From Rhizobium leguminosarum (GTDB lineage: Bacteria > Pseudomonadota > Alphaproteobacteria > Rhizobiales > Rhizobiaceae): a DNA stretch of 64,000 bases. The notes under the pieces are model-generated. The model worked only from the letters and a program-made list of their open reading frames with translations. It was not told the origin of the DNA and did no database searches. Made by a program: the position numbers and the translations under genes. The stretch is from assembly GCF_002953715.1 (NCBI RefSeq), contig NZ_CP025013.1, positions 682,001 to 746,000 of the forward strand, given 5' to 3'. Shown here one piece after another: positions 52,312 to 61,958 of the stretch; position 1 is the stretch's first letter, and every line of letters begins with the position of its first letter.

Positions 52312-52813
52312 GCGCCGCCTCCACGAAGAAGCGCTGGGTCGAGGGATCGATGGTCGACTCGAAGCTGATCGGCGGCATGCCCTCATGCAGGCGGAAGGTC
52401 GCCTGGATGCGCATGCGCAGCGCCCGTTCGGTCATCGTCCGGCTCTTGAGGATCGTCACCCGCACATCGGACAGCCGCGTTTCGAAAAGTGCAATCCGCC
52501 TCTCGATCGCTTGCGCCAGCTTGAGCTTGGCCTGGTCGGTCATCAGATTTGCCGAGACGATGCCGTCGACGCCGTAGCTCACCAGCGCGTCCTTGAGTTC
52601 GGAAAGTGCCGCCGGTGGCGTCGCCGGGCAGCGCCGCGTGTTGAGCAGCGCTTCGAGATCGCGGCGGATCGCCTCCCTGACGTCGCGGACCTGATCGACG
52701 AAGCTCATCGGCGGATCGACGCTGCGATCCGGAGCCTCGTCGATCAACCTGTCGAGGATCGAGCGGGCAAGGACGCGGTCGCGCGACCGGTAACGTTCGA
52801 GCGGGTCAACCAT
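52304..52813 (-). CDS. tssE: T6SS baseplate protein TssE (ImpF, gp25-like)
   Basis: A 169-residue gp25-like lysozyme-fold protein that starts sheath polymerisation. LNTRRCPATPPAALSELKDA, then YGVDGIVSANLMTDQAKLKL and LFETRLSDVRVTIL follow the family. The start at 52813 overlaps impE by 8 bases. Confidence 0.92.
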   Translation of the reverse strand: MVDPLERYRSRDRVLARSILDRLIDEAPDRSVDPPMSFVDQVRDVREAIRRDLEALLNTRRCPATPPAALSELKDALVSYGVDGIVSANLMTDQAKLKLAQAIERRIALFETRLSDVRVTILKSRTMTERALRMRIQATFRLHEGMPPISFESTIDPSTQRFFVEAAHG

Positions 52814-53636
52814 GCGCAACCTGCCTGCCGGCAGCCGTTGCCGGCACGATCTCCAGACTTTGGGTGTCATGGAAGGAAACCAGTTCGTCGCCGGCGAGGT
52901 AGCAGCGCTGGCCACGGCCGCTGGTGATGCCGGTCGTCTCCTCCATCCACTCGGTCTCGCGGCCAAGCCTGAGCGTCTCATCCTTGCCGGTGCCATGATA
53001 GACCGCCGGGAGAAGCACCGACGCGGCTGCGCCGTCGATCAGGGAAAGCTCGGCGCGGCGGAAGGCCAGATCGCGCGGCCGGGCAATCGGCTCTATCGAA
53101 AGGGCTGCGATCTTGGAAAAATCGATCCAGAGATAGCCGCCGCCGGTCATGATGACTTCGAGAGCGTGCGGTGTCCGGTCGTCGAGGTCGCGGAAATCGG
53201 AGACGGCCTTGCCGTTCCAGATCAACGGACGTTCGCCCCTCAGGTTCTCGAGTGCATCGAGCGTGGTCCTCGCCTCATCCGCATCCCCGCCGCGATGGGC
53301 GATGCCAAGGCGGACGGCGAGCTTGTCGAGTTCGCTCGGCCCCTGTGGAAATTCCGGCAGGGCGCCGCTTTCGAACCAGGCGTCGCGCGCCGCCATCGCC
53401 CGAAGCTCATTGCGCAGCAAGGCGAAGCCCATCGTCGCGTCGGGAGAGAGGGTGGCAGCAAGGCTGCACTGATTGTCCGCCCGCTGGTAGTCACCGGCAA
53501 GCACGAGAAGGTCGATATAGAGATGTCGCGCCTCCTGATCCGAGGGCTTGACCTTCAGATGCGCTTTGACCTGCTCGATCGCGTCATCGAGGGCGTTGTC
53601 GCTGAGCGATTGGGCGATGCTGGCGGAAAGCGTCAT
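52806..53636 (-). CDS. tagJ: T6SS accessory protein TagJ (ImpE)
   Basis: A 276-residue ImpE-family protein. A tetratricopeptide-like N-terminal half (LSDNALDDAIEQVKAHLKVK, then PSDQEARHLYIDLLVLAGDY) precedes the ImpE core ending in EWMEETTGITSGRGQRCYLA. TagJ binds the TssB N-terminus and modulates sheath turnover by ClpV where studied. It overlaps impD by four bases and tssE by 8. Confidence 0.9.
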   Translation of the reverse strand: MTLSASIAQSLSDNALDDAIEQVKAHLKVKPSDQEARHLYIDLLVLAGDYQRADNQCSLAATLSPDATMGFALLRNELRAMAARDAWFESGALPEFPQGPSELDKLAVRLGIAHRGGDADEARTTLDALENLRGERPLIWNGKAVSDFRDLDDRTPHALEVIMTGGGYLWIDFSKIAALSIEPIARPRDLAFRRAELSLIDGAAASVLLPAVYHGTGKDETLRLGRETEWMEETTGITSGRGQRCYLAGDELVSFHDTQSLEIVPATAAGRQVAHG

Positions 53637-55021
53637 GCGGACATCCTCTCGGGTATGGCAACGGGGCGGCTCAGGATCTGGCCCGTGGTCGCGGTCTCGG
53701 CGATGAGATGGAAACTCGTGGCAACGTCATCGAGCTGGAAATGCGGCTGCAGCCGGACGGTACAGGAGAAGCTGCCGGGCTTGCCCGGAATCTCGGCGAC
53801 GCCGATGCCGGCCGAGCGCAGGGGAAAGCGGGTGCGTAGCGCGATGTCGGCGTCGTCATTGCCGAGCGTATAGGCGGTCAGCCAATCCGCCAGCTTCCGC
53901 TGGATCGAGATCGCATCCGAAAGCTGGCCGATTTCGTCGCGCATGATGACCTTGAGATAATGCGAGAAGCGCGACGCGCAGAGCACATATTGCAGCATGG
54001 CGGCGAGGCGGGCGTTCTGGCGTGCATGTTCGTTGGAATAGTGCGGAGGCGCATGCAGAGACTGATTGGAATTGAAAATCGCCGAAGAGGAGAGATAGGT
54101 GGTCGCAGTAGGAATGATGCCGAGCTCGCAGAGCTGCTGCTCCTGGCCGCTGGTCAGATGGATCTCCACCGGCGCCTGGGCTGATAGTCCGTTGCTTTCT
54201 GTGCCGAAGTCATAAGGCGGCAATTCCGCTGTACTCAGCAGGCCACCGTCGACGGCATCCTGCGTGACGCCGCGGATATCCGCGAACCACCCGGAATCGA
54301 TGAAATTTCGGATGACGACGGTCGCAAAAGCGAAAGCGGCGTTGCCCCAGAGAAGCGAACTGCCGTCGCTAGCAATGCTTTCGCGGAAGGGAAAGCCGTC
54401 GTTGCGATTGCGTGCATGAGGCGTAAGCGGCGAGCGCATCAGGATGCGCGGCGCGACAAGTCCGAGGAAACGCGAATCCTCGCGCGCGCGGAGACCGTTC
54501 CAGCGGATGCGGGCCGTCTCATTGGCAAGCCAGGAAAAGTCGGTGACCCGGTTCAGCTCGTGAAAGTCTTCAAGCCCGATCGCCAGCGGCGCAGCACCTG
54601 CGACGAAGGGGCAGAAGGCGGCGGCGGCCACCATGCCGATCTGCGACAGCGTGCTGACCGGATCGCCGCCGTGCGGATCGGCCGGAGAAAGATAATAGTC
54701 GCCGACCAGCAGACCGAAGGGTTCGCCGCCCGGCATGCCGAACTCGCGGCTATAGATCAGTTCGAAGAGGTGGCTTTGGTCGAAGTCGCTGGCACGCTCC
54801 ATGCTCCGCGTGAGCTCGCTCCAGCTGACGCCGAGAAGCTTGACCTTGACCTCGCCGCTGCGGCTTGCCTCGCGCACGAGCATGGCAAGGCCACGCCATC
54901 TCGCCTCCATCGCCTGAAAATCGGGATGGTGGAGGATGGCATTGACTTGCCTGTTCAGCGCTTCGTCGATCAGCGTAATCAGCTGATCCGCCCGGCGCCG
55001 CCATTCAGTGCTGGAACCCAT
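53633..55021 (-). CDS. impD: Second TssC-family sheath protein (ImpD, TssC40-like)
   Basis: A 462-residue TssC paralogue. FELIYSREFGMPGGEPFGLL and AAAAFCPFVAGAAPLAIGLE align with the same segments of TssC downstream of tssB. It starts after a 76-base gap that contains a very strong hairpin. In Agrobacterium the corresponding TssC40 pairs with TssC41 in the sheath region of the operon and is needed for secretion. The start at 55021 has only an AGG-type ribosome site, so translation may be lower than that of TssC. Confidence 0.9.
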   Translation of the reverse strand: MGSSTEWRRRADQLITLIDEALNRQVNAILHHPDFQAMEARWRGLAMLVREASRSGEVKVKLLGVSWSELTRSMERASDFDQSHLFELIYSREFGMPGGEPFGLLVGDYYLSPADPHGGDPVSTLSQIGMVAAAAFCPFVAGAAPLAIGLEDFHELNRVTDFSWLANETARIRWNGLRAREDSRFLGLVAPRILMRSPLTPHARNRNDGFPFRESIASDGSSLLWGNAAFAFATVVIRNFIDSGWFADIRGVTQDAVDGGLLSTAELPPYDFGTESNGLSAQAPVEIHLTSGQEQQLCELGIIPTATTYLSSSAIFNSNQSLHAPPHYSNEHARQNARLAAMLQYVLCASRFSHYLKVIMRDEIGQLSDAISIQRKLADWLTAYTLGNDDADIALRTRFPLRSAGIGVAEIPGKPGSFSCTVRLQPHFQLDDVATSFHLIAETATTGQILSRPVAIPERMSA

Positions 55022-55060
55022 CGTCAACCTGACACAAATGTTTCGACCGCAAGGATGGTT

Positions 55061-55082
55061 GCGCGGCGGCAAGCCGCCGCGC
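55061..55082 (-). promoter_or_regulatory. Intra-operon hairpin between tssC and impD
   Basis: GCGCGGCGGC-AA-GCCGCCGCGC is a perfect 10-base-pair GC stem, 15 bases after the tssC stop and 39 bases before the impD start. There is no T-tract. It may stabilise the tssBC message or reduce expression of the genes beyond. Confidence 0.55.
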
Positions 55083-55097
55083 TTGGCCCTGCTTTCA

Positions 55098-56579
55098 TCA
55101 GTTCTTCGAGGGAATCCGGGCGACCATGCGCAGCGAGGTGGTCAATTCCTCCATCTGCAGCCATGGGCGCATCCAGGCCACGGCGTTGTAAGCGCCAGGC
55201 CTGCCGGGGATTTCCTGGACGGTGACTTTTGCCTCGCGCAGCGGATATTTCGCCCGCGACTCTTCGCCGGCGTCGTCATTGGCGTTGACATAGTTGGAGA
55301 TCCAGCGATTGAGCCAGGCCTCGCAATCTTCCGCCTCCATGAATGAGCCGATCTTGTCGCGGCCCATGACCTTGAGATAATGGGCGAAACGCGAGGTCGC
55401 CATCATATAGGGCAGGCGGGCTGAAACGGCCGCGTTCGCAGTTGCCTCGGGTCGGTCGTAGAGCTTCGGCTTATGCGCGGTCTGCGCCCCGAAGAACACG
55501 GCATAGTCGGTATTTTTGTAATGGCAGAGCGGCAGGAAGCCGAGCTTGCCGAGTTCGGCATCGCGGCGATCGGTGATACCGACTTCCGTGGGGCATTTCA
55601 GATCCAGATCGCCGTCGTCGCTCGAGAAGATGTGCATCGGCAGCCCTTCGACCTTGCCGCCGTTTTCCGCCCCGCGAATGGCGGTGCACCAGCCGTTCTT
55701 GGCGAAGGCCTCGGTGAGACGCGTGCCCATCACATAGGCTGCATTCATCCAGCAGTAGGAACCGTGCGACAGCTCGCCGGTCTTGGAACCGCCGGTTTCG
55801 TCGAAGTTGAACTCCTCGATCGGGCTGGTCTTCGGGCCGTATGGCATGCGGGCGAGCACACGCGGCATGGCGAGCGTCACGAAGCGGGAATCATCGCTGT
55901 CACGCAGGCTGCGCCACTTGGCGTATTCAACCGTCTCGAAGATCTTCTCGAGATCGCGGGGTTTTGCCAGCTCCCGGAAATCCTCGAAGCCGAACATGCG
56001 TGGGCTGGCGGCGGAGATGAACGGGGCGAAAGCGGCTGCGGCGATCATCGAGACGCCCTGCAGAAGCTGGACGTCGTCGAAGGAATTGTCGAATTCGAAA
56101 TCGCCGATCAGCGCGCCCATCGGCTCGCCGCCCGGCGTGCCGAATTCGTCTTCATAGACCGACTTGAAGAGCCGCGACTGGTCGAATTCGACGGCCTTTG
56201 CGAGATCCTTGGCGACATCGCGCTTGGATGCATTGAGCACGCGGATCTTCAGATTGGCGCTGGTTTCGCTGTTCTTGACGAGATAGTTCAGGCCGCGCCA
56301 GGCGCCTTCGAGCTTGGTGAACTCAGGCGACTGCATGATAGCCGCGAGCTGGCTGGAAATCGCCTTGTCGATTTCGGCAATGGCATTGTTCAAGGTGATC
56401 GTCAGGTTGCGATCATAGGTGACGGTGCCCTTCAGGGCTTGATCGGTGAGGGTGCGCAGAAGGTCCTGGGCACGGTCGGGCTCGGTCTGGCGGGTCGCCG
56501 CAACGACCTTCGAGAGCAGGTTTTCATCAGGCGCGAAGCCTACGTCTTCCTTTGTTTGCAATTGCGTTTCAGCGGTCAT
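55098..56579 (-). CDS. tssC: T6SS large sheath protein TssC (ImpC)
   Basis: A 493-residue sheath subunit (VipB-like). The region ITLNNAIAEIDKAISSQLAA, WRGLNYLVKNSETSANLKIR, then SVYEDEFGTPGGEPMGALIG is diagnostic. It co-assembles with TssB into the contractile sheath. AAGGA precedes the start. It lies 130 bases after tssB. Confidence 0.95.
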   Translation of the reverse strand: MTAETQLQTKEDVGFAPDENLLSKVVAATRQTEPDRAQDLLRTLTDQALKGTVTYDRNLTITLNNAIAEIDKAISSQLAAIMQSPEFTKLEGAWRGLNYLVKNSETSANLKIRVLNASKRDVAKDLAKAVEFDQSRLFKSVYEDEFGTPGGEPMGALIGDFEFDNSFDDVQLLQGVSMIAAAAFAPFISAASPRMFGFEDFRELAKPRDLEKIFETVEYAKWRSLRDSDDSRFVTLAMPRVLARMPYGPKTSPIEEFNFDETGGSKTGELSHGSYCWMNAAYVMGTRLTEAFAKNGWCTAIRGAENGGKVEGLPMHIFSSDDGDLDLKCPTEVGITDRRDAELGKLGFLPLCHYKNTDYAVFFGAQTAHKPKLYDRPEATANAAVSARLPYMMATSRFAHYLKVMGRDKIGSFMEAEDCEAWLNRWISNYVNANDDAGEESRAKYPLREAKVTVQEIPGRPGAYNAVAWMRPWLQMEELTTSLRMVARIPSKN

Positions 56580-56709
56580 CTATCGATCCTTTTTACGAAA
56601 GCGGCGGCCCTCGAAGCATGAGGGGTTCCCTTCGAAAGGGGCCACTGCCGGACAACGACTCTTCAGGAATGGAGCGCGCGGTCCGCGATCGGCCCGCGAT
56701 CCCAGGCAC

Positions 56710-57234
56710 TCAGTTCAATGCGTCCTTCGCCTCTTCGGCTTTGTCGCCGCCAAGTTGGGCGACCAGCTGCGAGAGATCGGCCTTGTTCTGCAGGATGTCC
56801 TCGAGCAGGCGCTCGAGCTCTTCGGAGCGGTCCGCCTTGCTCATCAGGTCGCGCAGCTGGTTGCGCGCGTTGAGCAGGGCCTTCAGCGCCGGCACCTGAT
56901 CGACGACCGCGCCGGGTTCGAAATCGGCCATGCTTTCGAATTTCAGCGAAACGGGAAGGTCGCTTCCGTTTTTCTCGAGGGTGTTCTCGACCGAAATGGT
57001 GAGGCCCGGCGTCATGCGGCGCATGACGTCGTCGAAGTTGTCGCGGTCGACCTGCACGAACTTGCGCTCGCCGAACGGCTTGAGCTGCTGCGTGGGATTT
57101 CCGGAGAAATCGCCAAGCACGCCGACGACGAAGGGCAGTTCCTTCACCACCATCGCGCCTTCGGTTTCCACTTCGTATTTGATGTGGACTCGCGGTTTGC
57201 GAACCCGTTCCAGTTTCTCATGCACACTTGCCAT
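56710..57234 (-). CDS. tssB: T6SS small sheath protein TssB (ImpB)
   Basis: A 174-residue VipA-like sheath subunit: RVHIKYEVETEGAMVVKELP, FVVGVLGDFSGNPTQQLKPF, then KFVQVDRDNFDDVMRRMTPG. The start at 57234 has AAGGAGA upstream; codons above it are not conserved. The C-terminal helix carries the usual LERLLEDILQNKADLSQL region. Confidence 0.95.
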   Translation of the reverse strand: MASVHEKLERVRKPRVHIKYEVETEGAMVVKELPFVVGVLGDFSGNPTQQLKPFGERKFVQVDRDNFDDVMRRMTPGLTISVENTLEKNGSDLPVSLKFESMADFEPGAVVDQVPALKALLNARNQLRDLMSKADRSEELERLLEDILQNKADLSQLVAQLGGDKAEEAKDALN

Positions 57235-57291
57235 CGAGATTCTCCTTCGTCTCATCGGCGGATTGTCAATTGAGGATGCTGCGGCGTGCCG

Positions 57292-58356
57292 TTAGCCTCC
57301 CTTGTCGGCTACGGGCTGGATGCCGGCTGCCGTCAGCACCGCGTTGCGCGTCTGCTGTTCGGGCAGGAGCTCGGCAAGAAGCTCGAAAAAATCCATGCGG
57401 CCGCGACGCACCAGCGTTTCGATCGACATGGAGATCGGTGAATGGGGCTCCGTGCGGCGGAAATAGCGCGCAACGGCGATCAGAAGTTCGAAGGCTTCTT
57501 CCCGCGAACGAATCGGCTCGGCGCTGACAGGCCGCAGGCCGATGGCTCCGGACTCGTCGGTTTCGCTTGCCGGCAGTGGCTCGGATCCTTGCGAGGCAAG
57601 GGCTTGCGGAGCGGCGAGCGGCGCTTCGATTCCGGCGAGCATCCGGATTGCAGACGCCGCCTCCTGCAACACATTGCGTGTATTCGAACTCGGCGGCGCC
57701 TGGTCGCCGCAGTGTATGTCAAGTATTTCGACCATGCGATCGAATGCGGCGATGCACCCGGTCAGCACGTCGAGATAGGCTGACATCTGAGCGACACCGG
57801 CTTCTGCCGCCGCCTGCTGCAATTCCTTGAGCCGTTCGGTTTCGTTCGGCCGCTGCGAAAGCTGGAAATCCCAAAGCGAAAACTGGGCGAATTTTCCGCC
57901 GGGGATCAACGATGTCAAACGAATAGCCTGGATGAGCGTGCCCTCGCCGCCAACACCGTTGAGACCAGCAAAGGGCGCGAACCGTTCCTCGATGTCACCA
58001 TCTCCGATCGAATGCAAAGCGTCGAAATGCTTGTCTAAAAGCGACACGGTTGCGACGTAGACGTCATGCAATCCAGAGAAGCCGCGCAGCCGCAGTTGCG
58101 CTTCAGCGAGCCATGCCAATACTTCGATGTCCTTGCTCTTTGAAGAAAGGATCTGCAATCCAAGATTGCTAACATCGTGCCAGGCAGGTGCAATCGCAAT
58201 AGTCTCACCCGGGATAATACTACGTTCGGCTGTACGCGCGGCGTTTCTCGCGTCCTTAATTCTATAGTATATTTCACGAGACACAGTATTATTCCGCACG
58301 TTTTCTCCGCACGGATGATTTTGTTCAAGTGGATCTATAATTTCGCGAACATTCAC
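57292..58356 (-). CDS. tssA: T6SS TssA (ImpA), first gene of the imp operon
   Basis: A 354-residue protein with the ImpA_N domain (IIDPLEQNHPCGENVRNNTV, then DVSNLGLQILSSKSKDIEVL and LAEAQLRLRGFSGLHDVY). It ends with an SIETLVRRGRMDFFELLAEL segment. TssA primes and caps the growing tube and sheath. It is the promoter-proximal gene, divergent from clpV across 230 bases of AT-rich sequence. Confidence 0.93.
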   Translation of the reverse strand: MNVREIIDPLEQNHPCGENVRNNTVSREIYYRIKDARNAARTAERSIIPGETIAIAPAWHDVSNLGLQILSSKSKDIEVLAWLAEAQLRLRGFSGLHDVYVATVSLLDKHFDALHSIGDGDIEERFAPFAGLNGVGGEGTLIQAIRLTSLIPGGKFAQFSLWDFQLSQRPNETERLKELQQAAAEAGVAQMSAYLDVLTGCIAAFDRMVEILDIHCGDQAPPSSNTRNVLQEAASAIRMLAGIEAPLAAPQALASQGSEPLPASETDESGAIGLRPVSAEPIRSREEAFELLIAVARYFRRTEPHSPISMSIETLVRRGRMDFFELLAELLPEQQTRNAVLTAAGIQPVADKGG

Positions 58357-58586
58357 GCGGTTAAATTCCTCAAAAAGCAGAGCATAATGCGAAGAGCGGT
58401 CATTTTGGGCGGCTCATATTGGCTTGTCAACCATAGAAGGATGATGACGGATTTATGACGACTTTCGATATGCTCATTTTTCAAAATAGAGTCGTTTTTC
58501 TTCTGGACAAGGGTTTATGAGCGCCCTAGTTGTTTCTTCGCATCGGGTGAGCGTACTGAATTTCGACGTAAAGACAGGACTTGAGA
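58357..58586. promoter_or_regulatory. Divergent control region of the T6SS
   Basis: This AT-rich stretch must hold the promoters of the imp operon and clpV-hcp. ATGACG occurs twice 11 bases apart (58444-58449, 58455-58460), one helical turn, a possible activator site. I cannot assign -35/-10 or sigma-54 elements with confidence. Confidence 0.45.
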
Positions 58587-61361
58587 ATGTCCCATATCGA
58601 TCTCAATCGTCTGATAAGAACGCTTGAGCCCAATCTACGTGTCGGTCTTGAGACAGCGGCTTCGCTTGCCGTGCGTCATCAGCATGCCGTCGTGGATATC
58701 GCCCATTGGCTTCGCTCCCTTCTTGATATCGCAGGATTTTCTGCCGTTTTCGAAGAACTCAAGCTCTCCTCGGAGATGCTGAGAATGGAGCTCGACGCCG
58801 CTATCGCCGACATCCCGCGGGAGGATGGCGCCTCGCTTGCCCTCTCCCCGAACCTGCTCGCTCTTGGGAGGGAATCCTTTCTGGTTGCATCGCTGCAGTG
58901 CGGGCGGAATGTCGTGCTTTTGGCCGATCTGCTTGCCGCGCTGATCAACGAGCCGGCATTGCGGGCGGTGACTCGCGGCATTGCCCCGTCGATGCGCAAT
59001 CTCGACAGGGCGACGCTCGACAAGTTGCTGGAGACGGCGGCGCCAGGCCCGTCGGGCGAGCTTTCCGTGCCCGTTGCCGCGTCTGCGACCTTCTCTGGGG
59101 ACAATGAATTCCTGCGGCTCTACACCCACGACATGACCGCGGACGCCCGGGCGGGCCGAACCGACCCGGTCATCGGACGCGATCGCGAATTGCGGCAGTT
59201 GATCGATATCCTGATGCGCCGGCGGCAGAACAATCCGATCCTCGTCGGCGAGGCGGGTGTCGGCAAGACCGCCGTGGCGGAAGCACTGGCGCTGGAGATC
59301 GCCGCCGGCAACGTGCCGGCCCGGTTGAAGGACGTGAAGCTGCTGCTCTTGGACCTGAGCCTGCTGCAAGCCGGTGCCGGCGTCAAAGGCGAGTTCGAAC
59401 GGCGGCTGCATGGCGTGGTCGATGCGGTGAAGACGTCACCGGAGCCGATCATTCTGTTCATAGACGAAGCGCATGGGCTGATCGGCGCCGGCGGACAGGC
59501 AGGGCAGGGCGATGCCGCCAATGTCCTGAAACCCGCTTTGGCGCGCGGCGAACTGCGGACGATCGCGGCAACGACCTGGAGCGAATACAAGCGCTTCATC
59601 GAAAAGGATGCCGCACTCACCCGCCGCTTTCAGACCGTGCATGTTCGCGAGCCGGACGAAGAAGCCGCCATCCGCATGCTGCGCGGCGTGGCGGAAGGCC
59701 TGAAAATCCACCACAAGGTGCGCATTCGCGACGAGGCGATCGTTGCGGCCGTCCGGCTTTCGGCCAGATATCTGCCGGACCGGCAGCTTCCCGACAAGGC
59801 GATCAGCCTGATCGACACGGCAGCTGCGGCGGTAGCGCTTGCGCGCCAGACGACACCGGAGGCGCTGAAGCTGCTCGTCGACGAGCGCGATCTTCTGGAA
59901 ACCGAGGCGAACTGGCTCGCGCGCGAACCGGAGACGTCGGAAAAGCGCGCCCGGCTCGGCGAAATCGCAGGCAAGCAACAGGAGATCGTCCTGGAGATCG
60001 AGGCGCTCCGATCGAAATTCGATGAAGAAAACCGGCTCGTCCGAGAGGCTGACCGACTGGAGGAGTTCTTCTCGCCCGACGATGCCGTCGTCCCGCTGGC
60101 GCCAGCCGACAAGACCGGCGACGGCACGAATGTGGCGCCTTTCCCGCCGCAGGCCATGACGGCGGAAAGCGCACGCGCTGCACTTGCTGTCACAGAACGG
60201 AGCCTGGCGACAGTCGCGGACCAAACGCCGCTCCTGCCGCGCGTCGTCGACAAGGAGATCGTCGCTGCCGTCGTTGCCCGCTGGACCGGAATTCCCGTCG
60301 GCAAGCTGCTGTCGGACCAGATCGAGACCGTCAAGACGCTCGATGCCCGCCTGAAGGAGAGGGTGCTTGGTCAGGATGCGGCAATCGAGCGGATCGCTTC
60401 GGCCATGCGGGCCGCCCGCGCCGGCCTTTCCGATCCGCGCCGGCCGCCGGCCGTCTTCCTGCTGGTCGGCATGTCCGGCACCGGCAAGACCGAAACCGCG
60501 CTTTCGCTCGCCGATATGCTCTATGGCGGCAGCCGGTACCTCACGACCATCAACATGTCCGAGTTCAAGGAGGAGCATAAGATTTCCATGCTCCTCGGCT
60601 CGCCCCCCGGTTATGTCGGCTACGGCGAAGGTGGCGTGCTCACCGAAGCGGTGAGGCGCAGGCCCTATGGGGTGCTGCTGCTCGACGAGATCGACAAGGC
60701 GCATCCGGGTGTCCAGGAAATCTTCTACCAGGTGTTCGACAAGGGAACGCTGCGCGACGGCGAAGGCCGAGACATCGATTTCAAGAACACCACCATCGTC
60801 ATGACGGCGAATACCGGTTCGGAGATGATCGCCGCACTTGCCGCCGATCCCGACACGATGCCGGAGGCAGAGGCGCTCGAAGCGCTGCTGGCACCGGAAT
60901 TGCAGAAGCATTTCAAGCCGGCCTTCCTTGGCCGCACGACGGTGCTGCCCTTCATGCCGCTCGGTAACGAGACCCTTTCGGGCATCGTCGATATCCAGAT
61001 CGGCCGTATCCGCGACCGGATCGGCGCCACCTACGGGACCACGCTTTCACTATCACCGGAAGCCCGCGACGCGCTGATTTCGCGCGCCCGCGCAAGCGAG
61101 GTAGGCGCCCGCGCCATCGAGGTCATGATCGCCCGCGACCTCTTGCCTGTGCTTTCGACCTTTTTCCTCGATGCCGTTGGGCAGGGGAAGAAAATTACCG
61201 GGGTCGCCATCGGATACGACGGCCATCGCTTCGGCCTCGATGCCGAAGAGGCCGCCCCGCAGGAATTCGACACGCCGGGGGAAAGCCGGTTGTCGGATGA
61301 AGTAACCCCGAGCCGCAAGCGCACTCGGGGAGCAGCGAGAAGAAAGGCAACTACGCCTTAG
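58587..61361 (+). CDS. clpV: T6SS sheath-recycling ATPase ClpV (TssH)
   Basis: A 924-residue Clp/Hsp100 AAA+ unfoldase that disassembles contracted sheaths. The N domain is in residues 1-160. NBD1 has Walker A GEAGVGKTAVAEAL and NBD2 has GMSGTGKTETALSL, with LDEIDKAHPGV as the second Walker B region and a middle coiled coil (LLETEANWLAREPETSEKRA). The ATG at 58587 has AGGA 7 bases upstream; a TTG two codons earlier is less likely. The C-terminus is basic (RKRTRGAARRKA). Confidence 0.95.
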   Translation: MSHIDLNRLIRTLEPNLRVGLETAASLAVRHQHAVVDIAHWLRSLLDIAGFSAVFEELKLSSEMLRMELDAAIADIPREDGASLALSPNLLALGRESFLVASLQCGRNVVLLADLLAALINEPALRAVTRGIAPSMRNLDRATLDKLLETAAPGPSGELSVPVAASATFSGDNEFLRLYTHDMTADARAGRTDPVIGRDRELRQLIDILMRRRQNNPILVGEAGVGKTAVAEALALEIAAGNVPARLKDVKLLLLDLSLLQAGAGVKGEFERRLHGVVDAVKTSPEPIILFIDEAHGLIGAGGQAGQGDAANVLKPALARGELRTIAATTWSEYKRFIEKDAALTRRFQTVHVREPDEEAAIRMLRGVAEGLKIHHKVRIRDEAIVAAVRLSARYLPDRQLPDKAISLIDTAAAAVALARQTTPEALKLLVDERDLLETEANWLAREPETSEKRARLGEIAGKQQEIVLEIEALRSKFDEENRLVREADRLEEFFSPDDAVVPLAPADKTGDGTNVAPFPPQAMTAESARAALAVTERSLATVADQTPLLPRVVDKEIVAAVVARWTGIPVGKLLSDQIETVKTLDARLKERVLGQDAAIERIASAMRAARAGLSDPRRPPAVFLLVGMSGTGKTETALSLADMLYGGSRYLTTINMSEFKEEHKISMLLGSPPGYVGYGEGGVLTEAVRRRPYGVLLLDEIDKAHPGVQEIFYQVFDKGTLRDGEGRDIDFKNTTIVMTANTGSEMIAALAADPDTMPEAEALEALLAPELQKHFKPAFLGRTTVLPFMPLGNETLSGIVDIQIGRIRDRIGATYGTTLSLSPEARDALISRARASEVGARAIEVMIARDLLPVLSTFFLDAVGQGKKITGVAIGYDGHRFGLDAEEAAPQEFDTPGESRLSDEVTPSRKRTRGAARRKATTP

Positions 61362-61402
61362 ACGCAACTAGGCACTCAACCGCCAATAGGAGAGCTGACA
61401 GC

Positions 61403-61879
61403 ATGCCGATTTATCTTCAGATCGACGGGATCCAGGGCGATGCGACCCACGAGCAGCATCGCAAGTGGATGGACATCGAAGCCATTCACTGGAACGTCGC
61501 CCGTAACATGAACACCTCCGCCGGTTCGGCGGCAAACCGCGAAGCTTCCGAGCCGACCGTTTCGGAAGTGATCCTCACCAAGGTCAGCGACTCCTCGTCG
61601 ACCAAGCTCTTCCAGGAAGCCTGCTCGGGCCGCACCGGCAAGCGCTCCGTTATCCATCTTGTCACCACGGGCAATCCCGGCGACACCTACATCGAGTATT
61701 CCCTCGAGAACACGCTGATTGCCAGCTACTCGATCGATTCCAACGGCGACCGCCCGGTCGAGACGATCAAGCTGAACTTCACCAAGATGGAAGTGAAGTA
61801 CACGCCTTACGACGACAAGCACTCGCCGCAGTCGCCGATGATCGCCTCTTACGATCTCGCGACCACCAAGGCCGCCTGA
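61403..61879 (+). CDS. hcp: T6SS tube protein Hcp (TssD)
   Basis: A 158-residue secreted ring-forming protein: MPIYLQIDGIQGDATHEQHR, then KWMDIEAIHWNVARN and LEVKYTPYD-like KMEVKYTPYDDK near the end. It has no signal peptide, as expected. AGGAG lies upstream. A strong hairpin 16 bases past the stop separates it from the next gene. Confidence 0.95.
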   Translation: MPIYLQIDGIQGDATHEQHRKWMDIEAIHWNVARNMNTSAGSAANREASEPTVSEVILTKVSDSSSTKLFQEACSGRTGKRSVIHLVTTGNPGDTYIEYSLENTLIASYSIDSNGDRPVETIKLNFTKMEVKYTPYDDKHSPQSPMIASYDLATTKAA

Positions 61880-61894
61880 TATCCGACTGGAAGG

Positions 61895-61916
61895 GGCGCC
61901 GCATCGTTGCGGCGCC
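61895..61916 (+). terminator. Hairpin after hcp (partial terminator or stabiliser)
   Basis: GGCGCCGCA-TCGT-TGCGGCGCC is a perfect 9-base-pair stem followed by TATTCG. It may leave hcp mRNA in excess over the genes that follow. Confidence 0.55.
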
Positions 61917-61958
61917 TATTCGCTCCATCGTCGTCGCGGGCTTGAAGGAAGTCTTCCC

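Noticed and set aside
58357..58586. Possible sigma-54 promoter between tssA and clpV
   Set aside because: TTGGCTTGTC resembles a GG element, but no GC element is found at the required spacing.
59436..60911. 491-codon minus-strand ORF within clpV
   Set aside because: Antisense of the ClpV AAA+ domains, where both Walker motifs are intact on the plus strand.
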